A stretch of DNA of 64,000 nt from Kappaphycus alvarezii. Taxonomy: Eukaryota > Rhodophyta > Florideophyceae > Gigartinales > Solieriaceae. This document shows, piece after piece, positions 1-9,099 of this stretch. The position numbers and the translations under genes are program-made. The notes under the pieces were generated by a model that was not told where the DNA came from, made no database searches, and worked only from the letters and a program-made list of their open reading frames with translations. Each line of letters starts with the position of its first letter. The first letter of the stretch is position 1. The DNA is taken from positions 2,790,001 through 2,854,000 of the forward strand of contig NADL03000471.1 in the NCBI GenBank assembly GCA_002205965.3, read 5' to 3'.

Positions 1-1890
1 GTAGAGGTTGTCGGCGGCGAATACGTGTGGCCGTGACAGTTGGCGCAGGTTGAGAAACCATGATTGAGCGGGCCAATACGGCGTGACCAAGATTCCCGCG
101 GCCTGTTCCTTGATGATCTTGGCGACGACGAGTGGTATCAACTTGAGAGGCGGGTTCCAAAAATTGACCTCGGATTGCCAATACTGGGAGAGAGCGTCTA
201 CGGAGAGGGAGCCAGGAGACGAATACTCGCTGTTGGATCTCTTGCAGATCCGATTGGTGCTTTCTGCGAACCGGTCGATTGTTGGTGGGAAGGATTCGAG
301 TAGTGGCTGAAGGGCCTCGGTGTTGATCCTCCAATCGTCGAGTGTCTGTATGCGTGACAGTCGGTCGGCAAAACGATTGACTGCCGAGGGCAGATACTGT
401 GATTCGATGGTGATCCCGAGCTTGAGGAGCAAGCGGTGTAGCGAACGGAGCTCTGTCATCAAGGGGCGTTACTTGGTGGTCATTGCATTGAGTATCGATA
501 CCACCGCTTGATTGTCTTCCCAAATCTTGAGATGAGTCCCGTTCCTCAGCAACGACGTGAAGGCGCGAATATTGTCCGTGACGGCCCTTAGTTCCAAGAA
601 AGTTATTGGCTTGACTCGAAGTACGGGGTCCCAGAGTCCGCGAGCCTCCCAACAACCTTGTATCCCTGGCCTCAGATCCGATCCCGATGTCCCTCCCTGA
701 CCGACTCCTGTGGACGCGTATGAGTGAAGAGCCAATGTTGGCTGTGGAGTAACAATAGCCCTCTCTGGAGGATTGGTAGTGAGGTCCCTCCAGAAGCGCA
801 GGTCCCGAAGAGCGGCGTGAAGAAGCCTCACGCGCTTCCCTGTTTTGGTCAGATTCGTGTTGAGGGAGTCGTAAATTGATCGGGTGTAGAACCGGGCGAG
901 GGGCATAGCGAGCGAGCATGAGATAGCGACGCCTGCGAAGTGGCGTAGCAGTGGTACGTTGACTAGTCGGCGATTGCGGCGTGCTTGGTGTAATAGTTGC
1001 CGGGCAATACTTCGCAACTTTTCCATTCTTCGCACCGTAATCCCGAAGACTAGACGGTCTGTATCGATTAGAAATACCAAATGCTCGATCTGCCTCGTCC
1101 CGTCCCAGTGACCTTTTCCTCCTTTCTCTGAAGTCCGCACGACCGGAGGAGAGAATCGATCTGTCGGAGGGCCTTTTTGAGACGCGAAGGACGGTTTAGA
1201 GCCACCAAGAAGTCGTCCATGTAGGGATGGATTCGAAGCCGTAGGGTTTCCCGGACATATTGAACGAAAGGTCGCATGAACTTGATGAAGTAGGCGGGAG
1301 AGAGTTTCCAGCCGAAAGGGAGGGCAACGCAGCGAAAATAACGATGGTCGACTTTGAAAACGAACCAATTTCGAATATCGGGGTGTAGACGAAAATGGTG
1401 GTAACCCTTGGCGATATCGAAAGAAAACATCATGTCGGATTCTTGAAGGTCTAGAGCGAACCCTTCCAAGTTTCCATGCGAACCGGGATATCCCGAAATA
1501 GGGTGGATTGACGAGAAAGATTGACCACGAGCCGCTTCTTTTCTGCTGAGGTTGCCACAAAGGCGTTGGAGATAAGGAAGCTATCTTGGTGTAAGGAAAG
1601 AGCGGTCGACTCGGAAATTTCTTCGTAACTGCGACGGTGGAGCGCATCCGGTATGGCTGCGTCGAAGAATTCCCGGTCTTGGGGATCGATGGGAATTTGA
1701 GGGAGTTGGAATTTTGTGCGTGAAGGAGAGGTTGTGATGGGTTTTTCGTAGACCCCAAACCGTAGAGCGCGGACGAGGAATTTCGAGGCGCCGAGGGTTT
1801 CGGCCCAGAAGGGAGCGGCGCATTGGGTATTGTGCCAGAGGACGTGCGCATAGGGACAGAAACGGAGAGTCGCGGAGGCGACGGCTTTAG
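1..1890 (-). pseudogene. Reverse transcriptase-RNase H of DIRS-type element A
   Basis: This would copy element RNA into DNA and remove the RNA strand. Reading right to left, the RT N-terminal block (LPQIPIDPQDREFFDAAIP, VVNLSRQSTLF) lies at about 1,700-1,480. The fingers/palm block (SFDIAKGYHHFRLHPDIR) is near 1,420-1,370, LPFGWKLSPAYF near 1,290-1,325 and the YMDDF box at 1,209-1,223. RNase H follows (ITFLELRAV, then WEDNQAVVSIL near 500) and the frame resumes to a WPAQSWFLNLRQLS block at the window edge. There are three lesions. Frames shift at about 1,451-1,469 and again at about 1,110-1,140. A TAA stop at 469-471 sits where element P has a tyrosine codon. The start overlaps the end of gag. 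The family call is firm; function is lost as written. Confidence 0.8.
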
Positions 1891-2726
1891 TTGGACTTAG
1901 AGTCCTTGGGACCCTTTCCAGACTGATTCTTCCGAGGTCGAGAACCCTGAGCGGCCTGTTTGTTGAACTCCTTCGCGTACGCCTGGGAGCGCAATTCGGC
2001 GAACTTAGCCTTGGTTGAGCGATAGAGCTCAGACGAATACGGGTAGTCGTCTTCACGAAGGTAGCGCTGGAGCAGGATAGCTTCGGATTTATCAGACTCG
2101 ACAGAGTCAGTAAAGAAGTCGGTTCGTTCCAGAACGCGACTGTAAGTTGCCTCCAAGTAGTGGTGTAGAACAGAGAAGAACTCGGTAGCGGCCGATATGT
2201 CCTTATTCTGGAGGGCCTCGGTGACCCGGTGAGCGCAGGCGATGGCGGTCTCACAGTTGTGACCAACGTTCCAGAGTACTTCTTCTTCCCACCCGTCACG
2301 GACGTCAGCGGCCTTAATGCGACCGAAGAGCCCTTCTGGTTCCGGAATGAACCTCTTGGCGGGAAATGGAGCGACGGAGCCGGGACGCTGGTACTTGTTG
2401 AGCTTGCCGACCTCAGCGTATTCCTGGCGGGTAGCGAGTGTGTCGGCAACTGCGGTTGCAGAGGGCGTGGGCAGTGTGAACTGGAGAACGCCCGTCTTGT
2501 AAGCCTCGACGGCGGATGAGGGCTTAGCGGTGGTATCAGGTGCCGGTGGATCTGAAGCGGCGGCGGCGGCAGGCTCTGCGGCAGGAGTGTTCGACGGTCC
2601 AGCGGAAGCTTGGAGCAAGTTGACGATCTGCGAGAGCTGGGTTTCGATGCCGGTGACCTTGTTCTCGAGGGTATGAAGGCGAGAAGCGTCGGACTGCGAG
2701 GATTCAGAAGAGGTGGCATGGGACAT
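1887..2726 (-). CDS. Gag-like ORF1 of DIRS-type element A (279 aa)
   Basis: This open 279-residue frame starts at an ATG at 2726 and lies directly upstream of the RT, which it overlaps slightly. That is the position of the structural ORF1 in DIRS-like elements. Residues ~15-42 look like a short coiled coil (LHTLENKVTGIETQLSQIV), followed by an Ala/Pro-rich linker (~45-72). A conserved middle contains VLQFTLPTPSA and PFPAKRFIPEPEGLFGRI, and the tail from ~255 is basic and rich in Lys/Ser. No CCHC zinc knuckle is present. Element P carries a decayed relative at 42,084-42,843 with matching blocks (LFTDTLEYGKSEAI, KLYRSTKHKF), which supports real coding history. The exact biochemical role is inferred from position. 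Confidence 0.7.
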   Translation of the reverse strand: MSHATSSESSQSDASRLHTLENKVTGIETQLSQIVNLLQASAGPSNTPAAEPAAAAASDPPAPDTTAKPSSAVEAYKTGVLQFTLPTPSATAVADTLATRQEYAEVGKLNKYQRPGSVAPFPAKRFIPEPEGLFGRIKAADVRDGWEEEVLWNVGHNCETAIACAHRVTEALQNKDISAATEFFSVLHHYLEATYSRVLERTDFFTDSVESDKSEAILLQRYLREDDYPYSSELYRSTKAKFAELRSQAYAKEFNKQAAQGSRPRKNQSGKGPKDSKSN

Positions 2727-2843
2727 GGTTGATGTGCAAGTGTGATAGTCGACCTAGACAGATTCGTCCGGAGCTTGTTCGAGGATGAGAACAAGCGACG
2801 ACTTGAGGAACCAAGAGTTGCGCTAGAGGTTTCCAAGTTGGCG

Positions 2844-2851
2844 ATTATATA
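2844..2851 (-). promoter_or_regulatory. Candidate TATA box of element A
   Basis: TATATAAT on the minus strand lies about 118 bases upstream of the gag ATG of element A. Position and sequence fit a core promoter. No initiator or transcript evidence can be seen. Confidence 0.25.
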
Positions 2852-2869
2852 GCCCTGTTGAATCGGTCT

Positions 2870-3837
2870 TGATCGTGATCCAAGTCCCCTTGCGAAAGCG
2901 GTACAGCTGCTACGTAGAAATTCGTAAGCATATGCGGCCGTGGCAGCGAGTGTAGGGTGTACAACGGTAAGCTGCCTACGTGGCCATCATAAAAGGTGCT
3001 TACAGTGAATTGATGCAACCGTGACCGACGTGACTTGTTTTATAGTGGCAGATCAAAGCAAGGTTCAACCCTCCTTCTCATATTCACCCATAATTTTCCA
3101 ATTAAAGTACCAAAAATACCAAAAAAATCTCCCCATTAACGGCTAAGAGCTAACAGGTTGAGTCGCACAGTTTTTGGACAAATAAAAAGCTTCCCACCCC
3201 AATTGGTATCACGTAATGCCTAGCGTGAAGGAATTTTGGGAGAGAGCAAGATGTTGTTATCTCGTGTCCCACAGAGGGAACTCGATTTTCCTTTAAATAC
3301 GGTCGCAATCATAAGGAACGGCACTAGAATACTGTAGTCTACTGTACCAGAGAGAAATTTATGTTTACTCTAGATGTTTGAGCGTAGGCTAAAATGATGA
3401 TTAAGTGCAACCCAGGATAATAATTAAACCCAGGAGATGATTTGTCCTTTCGCTTTGCTCTGTAATAATGTCAATCTGACTCATCCCCTCGGGGTGACGA
3501 AGCATTCACTCCGACTGAGTTACTCTGCTGCCTCTGCTGCCTTTTGCTCTGCTGCTTAAAATTTTTCTTTTGGCGCTGAAGTCCACATTTTGCTGCTGCT
3601 TCTTTTTTCGCTCTGGTAGTGCTATTGAATTTTCCTCCCAGTGCTTCAAAATTTCACCTCATATAGAAAAATTAAAGTAAAACAAGGGGATATCTACTAA
3701 ATGATCCAGTAGCTGTCACAGTACCACAAGAGAATCATTCATTCCAAAGCGTCTTTCGTCATTAGCTTTGTTAGAAAACAAAACTTCTTTTGTTTCGAAA
3801 AAATATGCTCCAGGTTGATTACACCATCCCGGATCAA
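2870..3837. other. Non-coding spacer with a CTG-rich stretch
   Basis: No supported gene is present. At about 3,524-3,617 there is an impure CTG/CTGCTG-rich run (CTCTGCTGCCTCTGCTGCC and similar). The rest is AT-rich without recognisable motifs. Confidence 0.5.
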
Positions 3838-4131
3838 TTATTTTTTCCACCTTTTTACCCTGGGATCGATGTAATTGTGCTTGGGCGTCACATGATCTTC
3901 GTAAGTCATCGAAATGGCCACCATAATGTCTGAATTGATAGAAACTGGGCAGAAGTGTCGACTCTCAGTCCTAGGGGCATCATGAAACATTTCCGAAAAG
4001 TATTTTGTCATGAAGGATACATATTTTCCACAAGCTGCGAGCGCAACATGTTCGGATTTTTTAGATGAGTTCGTCATAAATTTCTGCCGCTTCGATTTCG
4101 AGTATATTGGTGAACCGTTGATGTCAGCCAT
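3838..4131 (-). pseudogene. Copia RNase H fragment (relic B)
   Basis: A 97-codon frame matches the C-terminal RNase H part of copia polyproteins. It has a WKSKKQ-like stretch (IYSKSKRQKFM), then NSSKKSEHVALAACGKYV, which corresponds to the usual S-T-x-E-A-E-Y-x-A-L block. Later come a VSINSDIMVAI stretch and a KHNYIDPRV stretch, corresponding to the family's DNQ-x-A and KHIDI-x-x-H motifs. The glutamate is kept in KSEHVAL, while other catalytic positions have drifted. It ends at a stop at 3,838. Confidence 0.65.
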
Positions 4132-4417
4132 GAACCCACTAGTTGAAAGTCTGGAATCTACATAGTTTCCACTGTCAACATCAACGGGGGCACTGAAAGG
4201 ATCTATTTTGATACCGTATGTGCTCTAATAGTGCATTCCCAAGTGACTAGTCTCGTTTATACAACGGAGTCGTTTGAAAGCTTCACGTAACGTTCAGTTG
4301 GGGCAGGGACTTGAAAAGCCAATGCAGACATGACAAATTACAAAAAGGGTAGAGTAGAAACGGTTAAGTAGAGTAATTCGCCTATTATGCTTCGATAAGC
4401 GTGATTTTCACTCTCAT

Positions 4418-5255
4418 TTAATGTCTACCCATAATGTTCTGCCGAACAAACAATTTGACTTCCATCTTGATTGGAATCAAGACAGAATTTGATTGGTCCA
4501 TTCCATATACCTGCAGAAGGGTTTCTGCATAGAGAGTTCGGTCGATCAGAACTACCAGTGGAGAGCGAATGATTTGATTGTCCATCCGATGTGGGATTTC
4601 AGTTGATGACACCAAATCTTTTAAGTTCTGAAGTAGAGCATGTAAACTCGAAGAGAAGGTCATATCATCGATCAAGGCTGCTAATATTATGTACTTTGAC
4701 TTAATACGAAGAAAATACAGTCGATTGTCGAAGTTGGAAGGTTTCAATCCCCAATTGACGACTTTTTTTTGGAGAAATGAACCGTAGGTATGTCCTGCTT
4801 TTTTGGGGCCATAGATATACTTCTCCAGTCTGCACATTTAGCCATGCCTAACTAGCTTACGAGAATATTTTGCAGGTTATTCCATGAATATTAGTACATC
4901 AATTGTTCCGTGAAGGTATGCACTGGAAATATCGCCTCCTTCCAGGATAACATTTTTTTGATGCAGCCATAGATAACAGCTGACATATAGTCTTATGAGA
5001 CGCGACTGGAGCGTGAATGATTTCAAGGTCGAAGTCCGTGTATGCTCGTTGACGATACCCTATCAGAGTACATCGGAGTTTTCCATATTCTGTTTCCCTG
5101 TGAATTCCAGAGGCTTAGATTTGAAGGTCCATTTGAATGTCAATGGCATAATCTCAGGGTTTCGGGGAACGTAGGACCACTTATTGCTCTTGAAATTTCA
5201 TTGTACTCTCTGCCCATAGCCTCGAATTACTGTGCTGGACTTAAATAAGGGTCGA
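4418..5255 (-). pseudogene. Copia reverse transcriptase fragment (relic B)
   Basis: Three reading frames on the minus strand together give copia RT blocks. Near 4,960-4,850 the peptides VILEGGDISSAYLHG and IDVLIFME appear, the usual LDVxxAFLxG/VYMEQP region. An open frame from 4,837 reads MCRLEKYIYGPKKAGHTYG, corresponding to the family's [15 protein letters not shown]. It then reads AALIDDMTFSSS at the YVDD active site (IDDM here). Several stops and at least two frame changes occur before 4,837. The identification rests on the ordered motifs. Confidence 0.65.
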
Positions 5256-5559
5256 CTATGGAAGAAAATTTATGTCGCACCATAGTCCATGAGCGCGGTC
5301 TCTGTTCTTGTCCTCCTATTTTTGCTACCTGACTTCGAAACTTTCATTTTTCCATGGTTACGACGTAACGAGGCATTTCATCGAAGCTTGACTGTTTTTG
5401 GAACCCGTTAAGATTCACCATCTGTGTTAGTGAGAGCCACAGAGGTGTTTGCTAAAAGCCCAGGTGGACGAATTTGAGATTTTAGTGATACCTAGTATTT
5501 GTGGTTATTTTGTGAGTTCCATCCCCGGTCAGCTTGTGAATAGTGACGCTGTACTCTAC

Positions 5560-6310
5560 GTCTACGCTGGGTTTCCAGATGCGCCCATTTCGCTCATCCT
5601 CGAGGTTTTTTTAACATATTTTAATGAAATGGCTGGGTTTGCCACATTCATGTCAGTTTTCTGGGAGTCTGATTTGCCCAGTTCGACGTTCGCCGTGAAC
5701 TTTTCCACGAAAATGTCCCTCTCTGGCATATGGGGAACACCTCTCACGTCCTCCAAAGTATCCCCATGTGACATATGCCGCGTTGGCTTGGATCAACTCT
5801 TGTCTTCAGGGAGCGTTGTGAGGGTTGTTTGGGTTCAACCTTCGAGTAATTTCCACTTGGACAGAATTAACGATGTCTGGAAATGATTTGTTGGTGATCT
5901 TGAAGACCATGGAGAGGGCTACAAAAGAAGGAGGGAGAGACAAAATGAGTTTTGAAGTCTTCTATCGATTTGGTAATTCCTTGTCATATGTTGCGAGTTC
6001 TCCGCAGATGCTGCTAAACTGAGAGACGTGTCTATACCAGTCTCCACTCTCGTCGCATACCAGCGTGTCTAGCCTGTTTCCAATTTGTGGATGTCATTTT
6101 CGTTAGATGTTGTATAGATGCGCTTCAGCCCATGCCAAAGATCCAAGGCAGTTTTCGTGTCTTCATCATTAATGAGTATTACCTGGGCTATGACAGAGGT
6201 ACAAAAGCGAAGTCAAAGTGCAATTGGCACTCGTACTATATTACCACAATTAGAGCTGATTTTGGTGATATTTTCTCATCCAATTCTTGGTACGGGCCGT
6301 AACACTGCTA
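5560..6310 (-). pseudogene. Copia gag fragment (relic B)
   Basis: On the minus strand near 6,180-6,090 the peptide TKTALDLWHGLKRIYTTS precedes HKLETG. This is the TAKELWDxLxxxY...Lxx pattern of the UBN2-type copia Gag. After a frame change, ELATYDKELPNR, ILSLPPSFVAL and DIVNSVQVEITRRLN follow (about 6,020-5,830), matching the later Gag helices. A zinc knuckle is not recognisable. This is a decayed copy. Confidence 0.55.
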
Positions 6311-6999
6311 CCAGCACGCAGTGTACTGTTGTTGAGCGTACTTGTAGGCACACGAAATACACAACAGGAATCTGGATCACAAAAACATTAGTCTGAATAG
6401 GCAAAAGCACCAAAGCTCGCAGGAATGACAAGGAAAATTCAGTACGGAGCTTTGGATGCAGGCGACCGATGCAACGCTATGAATTAATGCAACCTAACAA
6501 AAAAAAGTATGAATAACAGCTATATCAAAGCGGATAGAATGAAATGCAACCAGTACAATGTGACGCAAGCGAAAAGAGCGAACAACTTGCACATGGACAC
6601 AGACTGGAACGAAAAGCAATTCAGCGCGAGCATACACGGATGAAGACTTGAACAAAGATCAATACAACATACGCGAATGCAGAGCCCTATAAGCAAGGGA
6701 ATGCAGAAGGATGGAAGCATAGTTTCGGCCAACATATCTCTATGTAAAGGTTAGGAATGGCGGCAGAAAAGAGGGGGAAGCATACCTGCGACTTGATGCC
6801 GATTCACCTTACCTCTAAACACCTCTGACGCGACTCTACCCTCTGCAGTTACCCATTATTTCGTTTACAGCTATCTCCATTTACAATTAACCCCGGGCCA
6901 TTCATCAGTTATGGGCCAGAGCTAGAGTCTCCAGAGAGCCATTTCCTCCAGGAACCGCGTCTAACGCCGAATAAGTATAAGTATTACTATCGAAGCGAT
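6311..6999. other. Unassigned spacer
   Basis: I see no coding region, RNA gene or clear repeat. It lies upstream of copia relic B and may hold its decayed 5' LTR, but no matching second copy was found. Confidence 0.4.
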
Positions 7000-7005
7000 G
7001 TGAGA

Positions 7006-7314
7006 ATGTGGATGAGGCGAGTTAGGGTATTCGCGAACGGTGGGGAAAGCAAAGCCAAAGGCGTGGCAAATGGACTAGTACAATCTTTATACGCGGCAAT
7101 GGATTTATGTTGTCGACGATTATTGGACGTCGAGGTCCAGGATGGACGTATAGCACTCAACTCAGAAGATCAGATAATGTCTTTTGAGGAACAGAAAAGG
7201 GTAGTTGAGCAAATGCTACTCAAAGTTGCAAAAGATTCCCCGAACGTAGCCGCAAAGCAAATGATCACACTTGAACGTAAAGTATTCAACTACCGGAGGT
7301 TTAAGAGCGAGTAA
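7006..7314 (+). CDS. Hypothetical 102-aa ORF
   Basis: This frame starts at the ATG at 7006. A GTG two codons upstream is an unlikely start in a eukaryote. The product is charged and probably helical, with blocks such as LYAAMDLCCRRLLDVEVQDG and SFEEQKRVVEQMLLKVAKD. No family is recognised, and no signal peptide or membrane segment is seen. It lies just past the 3' end of the minus-strand gypsy Gag, tail to tail with it. It could be a chance frame or part of another decayed element. Confidence 0.25.
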   Translation: MWMRRVRVFANGGESKAKGVANGLVQSLYAAMDLCCRRLLDVEVQDGRIALNSEDQIMSFEEQKRVVEQMLLKVAKDSPNVAAKQMITLERKVFNYRRFKSE

Positions 7315-7336
7315 TTTGGTACATTTACATAGCGAT

Positions 7337-8545
7337 TCAGGGGTGTCGCCCAAGCTCATATAACCTCTTGGATAACAATCTCCTTAAAACCTTTCTGGCC
7401 TCCTCGGCATCCCCGCGCAATAGTTGCCCGAAGTTTATTCCTGTGGCAGCGGAAGCCAGTTCAGCGATCACGTTATACTTCCCTATATGATCCTGAAGTT
7501 CACCGGATTTCTTCTTCAACTTTCGATTTCCTCTCTTAGTCTTCTTCTTTGGGACAGGAGCCATCATCGGCGGACGATTAGTAGGGGCCTTGTTCAAGAT
7601 GGCATCAAGATCCATCAAGTTTTCCCTCCGCTGTGTTGGGAGGGCCTGCCCGTCCGCACTTCTCTTCGCAGTGGCAACCACGTCCTTTTTGCGAGATTCC
7701 TGAACAACGGCGACCTTGTTCTCGTCCTTCGGTTTCTTCATTTTCAATTCTTCTCCAGACTCAGACCGGGCCCTAGCAACTCCTTCCCGCTGATCATCAC
7801 CACGGGGGTTCTTGGACCAGCATGTTGCTTCCGAATGCCCTCTTTTCCCACAAATTGCACAGCGCGTATCTCGATGCGGATTATGCATAATATGGCTCGC
7901 TCCGTGGCCCTTTTGGTTGCAATAGCTGCAGAAATAATCAGCATTCGTCTTCATTGGCGGCGTCGTTCCGCCGAATTGCTTCTTCACGAGCAACGATAGT
8001 TCAGCAAATTGGTCGGCCAACTTCTCCACCTTATTTTCCAGATGCTGAGAACTACGAGCATGCGGCCTCTGGAGGATCTTCTTCGGCGCTTCACTTGACG
8101 ATGATCCTTGACTTCCTTCTTCATAGAACGTCATCTTTCCACTTACGAAGTCCGTGATTGCCTTCTTGAGCCCCTTATTATCCGAAGGGGCTCTAAACAT
8201 TACGAACTGCGCCATGTATCGATCTTCTTCCACTGCTTTCCGAAGCAGGCCGAAGGAGGCGGTATCATTGAATCCCACTCTCTTGTATAGAGCGTCCAAC
8301 TGCGCCAGGGAGCGCATTACATCCTTCGGGTCCAACCTAGCGTTTATAGCCTTCTGCAGTTCTTCTTCCGGCTTCGGGGTCTTCCCAAACTCCTCGATGA
8401 GCTTGGCCTTAACGATCGAATAGTCCTTCACCTCCTCCACCAATGCTCCGTCTCTCGCGAAAGCCTCGTAGTAACGCTCAAACGCCGTGCCCTCGAGGTG
8501 GCAAAGGATCCGGAGCGCCTTTTCCTCGTCGCTTTTTCCGCGCAT
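7337..8545 (-). CDS. Orphan Ty3/gypsy-type Gag (402 aa), pol absent
   Basis: This resembles the capsid/nucleocapsid protein of a gypsy-like retroelement. The N-terminal ~150 residues carry a retrotransposon Gag fold signature (ALRILCHLEGTAFERYYEAF, AINARLDPKDVMRSLAQLDAL). Around residues 205-245 there are two knuckle-like units: CSYCNQKGHGASH, imperfect with H at the last position, and CAICGKRGHSEATC, a perfect CX2CX4HX4C. Then come basic Lys-rich stretches and a NVIAELASAATGINFGQLL block, which in related elements precedes the protease. Homology-like coding extends 24 codons upstream (to 8,617) before an in-frame TAG, so the ATG at 8545 is probably not the original start. Downstream of the stop at 7337 no protease, RT or integrase is found. 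Confidence 0.7.
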   Translation of the reverse strand: MRGKSDEEKALRILCHLEGTAFERYYEAFARDGALVEEVKDYSIVKAKLIEEFGKTPKPEEELQKAINARLDPKDVMRSLAQLDALYKRVGFNDTASFGLLRKAVEEDRYMAQFVMFRAPSDNKGLKKAITDFVSGKMTFYEEGSQGSSSSEAPKKILQRPHARSSQHLENKVEKLADQFAELSLLVKKQFGGTTPPMKTNADYFCSYCNQKGHGASHIMHNPHRDTRCAICGKRGHSEATCWSKNPRGDDQREGVARARSESGEELKMKKPKDENKVAVVQESRKKDVVATAKRSADGQALPTQRRENLMDLDAILNKAPTNRPPMMAPVPKKKTKRGNRKLKKKSGELQDHIGKYNVIAELASAATGINFGQLLRGDAEEARKVLRRLLSKRLYELGRHP

Positions 8546-8807
8546 GACTACATTCTCGTACGCGAAAAGGAAGCGCGCGACGTCGGAAGAAGGGGAACCG
8601 TTGAAGAAAACGTGGGTCTAAGGGAATCGTTCATGTCCATAGTCAACCTTGGATGCGGTACCATGAAATGCTTGTTTCTGTTTACTCTGCTTCTCTCTGT
8701 GTTTTTTCGGCCAAGCGGAACCTGCCTCTCCTTCCCCCGTACTCCGACAGCCCTTGCGTCATCTTATAGGGGCGGCCGGTCCGGAGTTTCTACTCATGAA
8801 TGTGCAA

Positions 8808-8838
8808 GTACAGTGTACACTACTACTGTACACTGTAC
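8808..8838. repeat. Perfect 12-bp inverted repeat with 7-base loop
   Basis: GTACAGTGTACA (8808-8819) is followed by CTACTAC and then its exact reverse complement TGTACACTGTAC (8827-8838). Its purpose is unknown. The words resemble the GTACT microsatellite 135 bases further on. Confidence 0.8.
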
Positions 8839-8972
8839 GAGCACACCGGGCCAATCAACTAGCGACCCTGACCGTCGCGCGACACAAAAATCGCGCGACA
8901 CCTATCTTCCGAGTTCTCGAGTTGCTCATACTCGAAATGCCCAAAATGCACAGTAAGTACGGAGCAGAGGAA

Positions 8973-9001
8973 GTACTGTACTGTACTGTACTGTACTGTA
9001 C
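8973..9001. repeat. (GTACT)n microsatellite
   Basis: Nearly six uninterrupted GTACT units. A similar pair of GTACTGTACTG runs, in inverted arrangement, occurs at 41,023-41,094. Confidence 0.9.
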
Positions 9002-9099
9002 ATGCATTACACTTGCACCACTGCACAGTAGGCAACTGCGCAGCCCTGGACCTCCTGCAACGGCCTCAACGGTCCGCGTTCCAGATAAACCGGTCCCAC

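Larger units (their letters stand above)
1..2870 (-). mobile_element. DIRS-type retroelement A, partial (runs off left edge)
   Basis: Read on the minus strand, this holds a gag-like frame (2726-1887) followed by an overlapping reverse transcriptase and RNase H region that continues past position 1. The RT has DIRS/Ngaro-style features: a YMDDF catalytic box, an LPFGWKLSPAYF block, and an RNase H followed by a WPAQSW block near the edge. The same order of blocks occurs in element P (41.75-45.07 kb, plus strand), so A and P are one family. Any tyrosine recombinase would lie outside the window. No terminal repeat was found upstream of gag. The polymerase is broken and gag is open. Confidence 0.75.
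3838..6310 (-). mobile_element. Ty1/copia relic B, internally deleted
   Basis: On the minus strand, gag fragments (about 6,300-5,560), reverse transcriptase (about 5,255-4,418) and RNase H (4,131-3,838) occur in the order expected for Ty1/copia. Only about 300 bases separate gag from RT, so the protease and integrase have been lost. Many stops and frame changes show an old insertion. No LTRs could be recognised on either side. Confidence 0.7.
8618..9099. other. Non-coding spacer with GTACT-type repeats
   Basis: No supported gene. It contains a perfect 12-bp hairpin (8808-8838) and a pentanucleotide run (8973-9001), both listed separately. Confidence 0.5.

Noticed and set aside
1140..1851. 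First half of the 460-codon minus-strand frame ending at 469
   Set aside because: It reads RT DNA in the wrong frame; only the part after about 1,140 is RNase H coding.
1890..2836. Long minus-strand frame continuing upstream from the RT N-terminus through the gag region
   Set aside because: It is a low-complexity out-of-frame reading of gag; only its last ~140 codons are RT.
5449..5886. 145-codon plus-strand frame
   Set aside because: Antisense to copia relic B gag and adjoining sequence; no recognisable domain.
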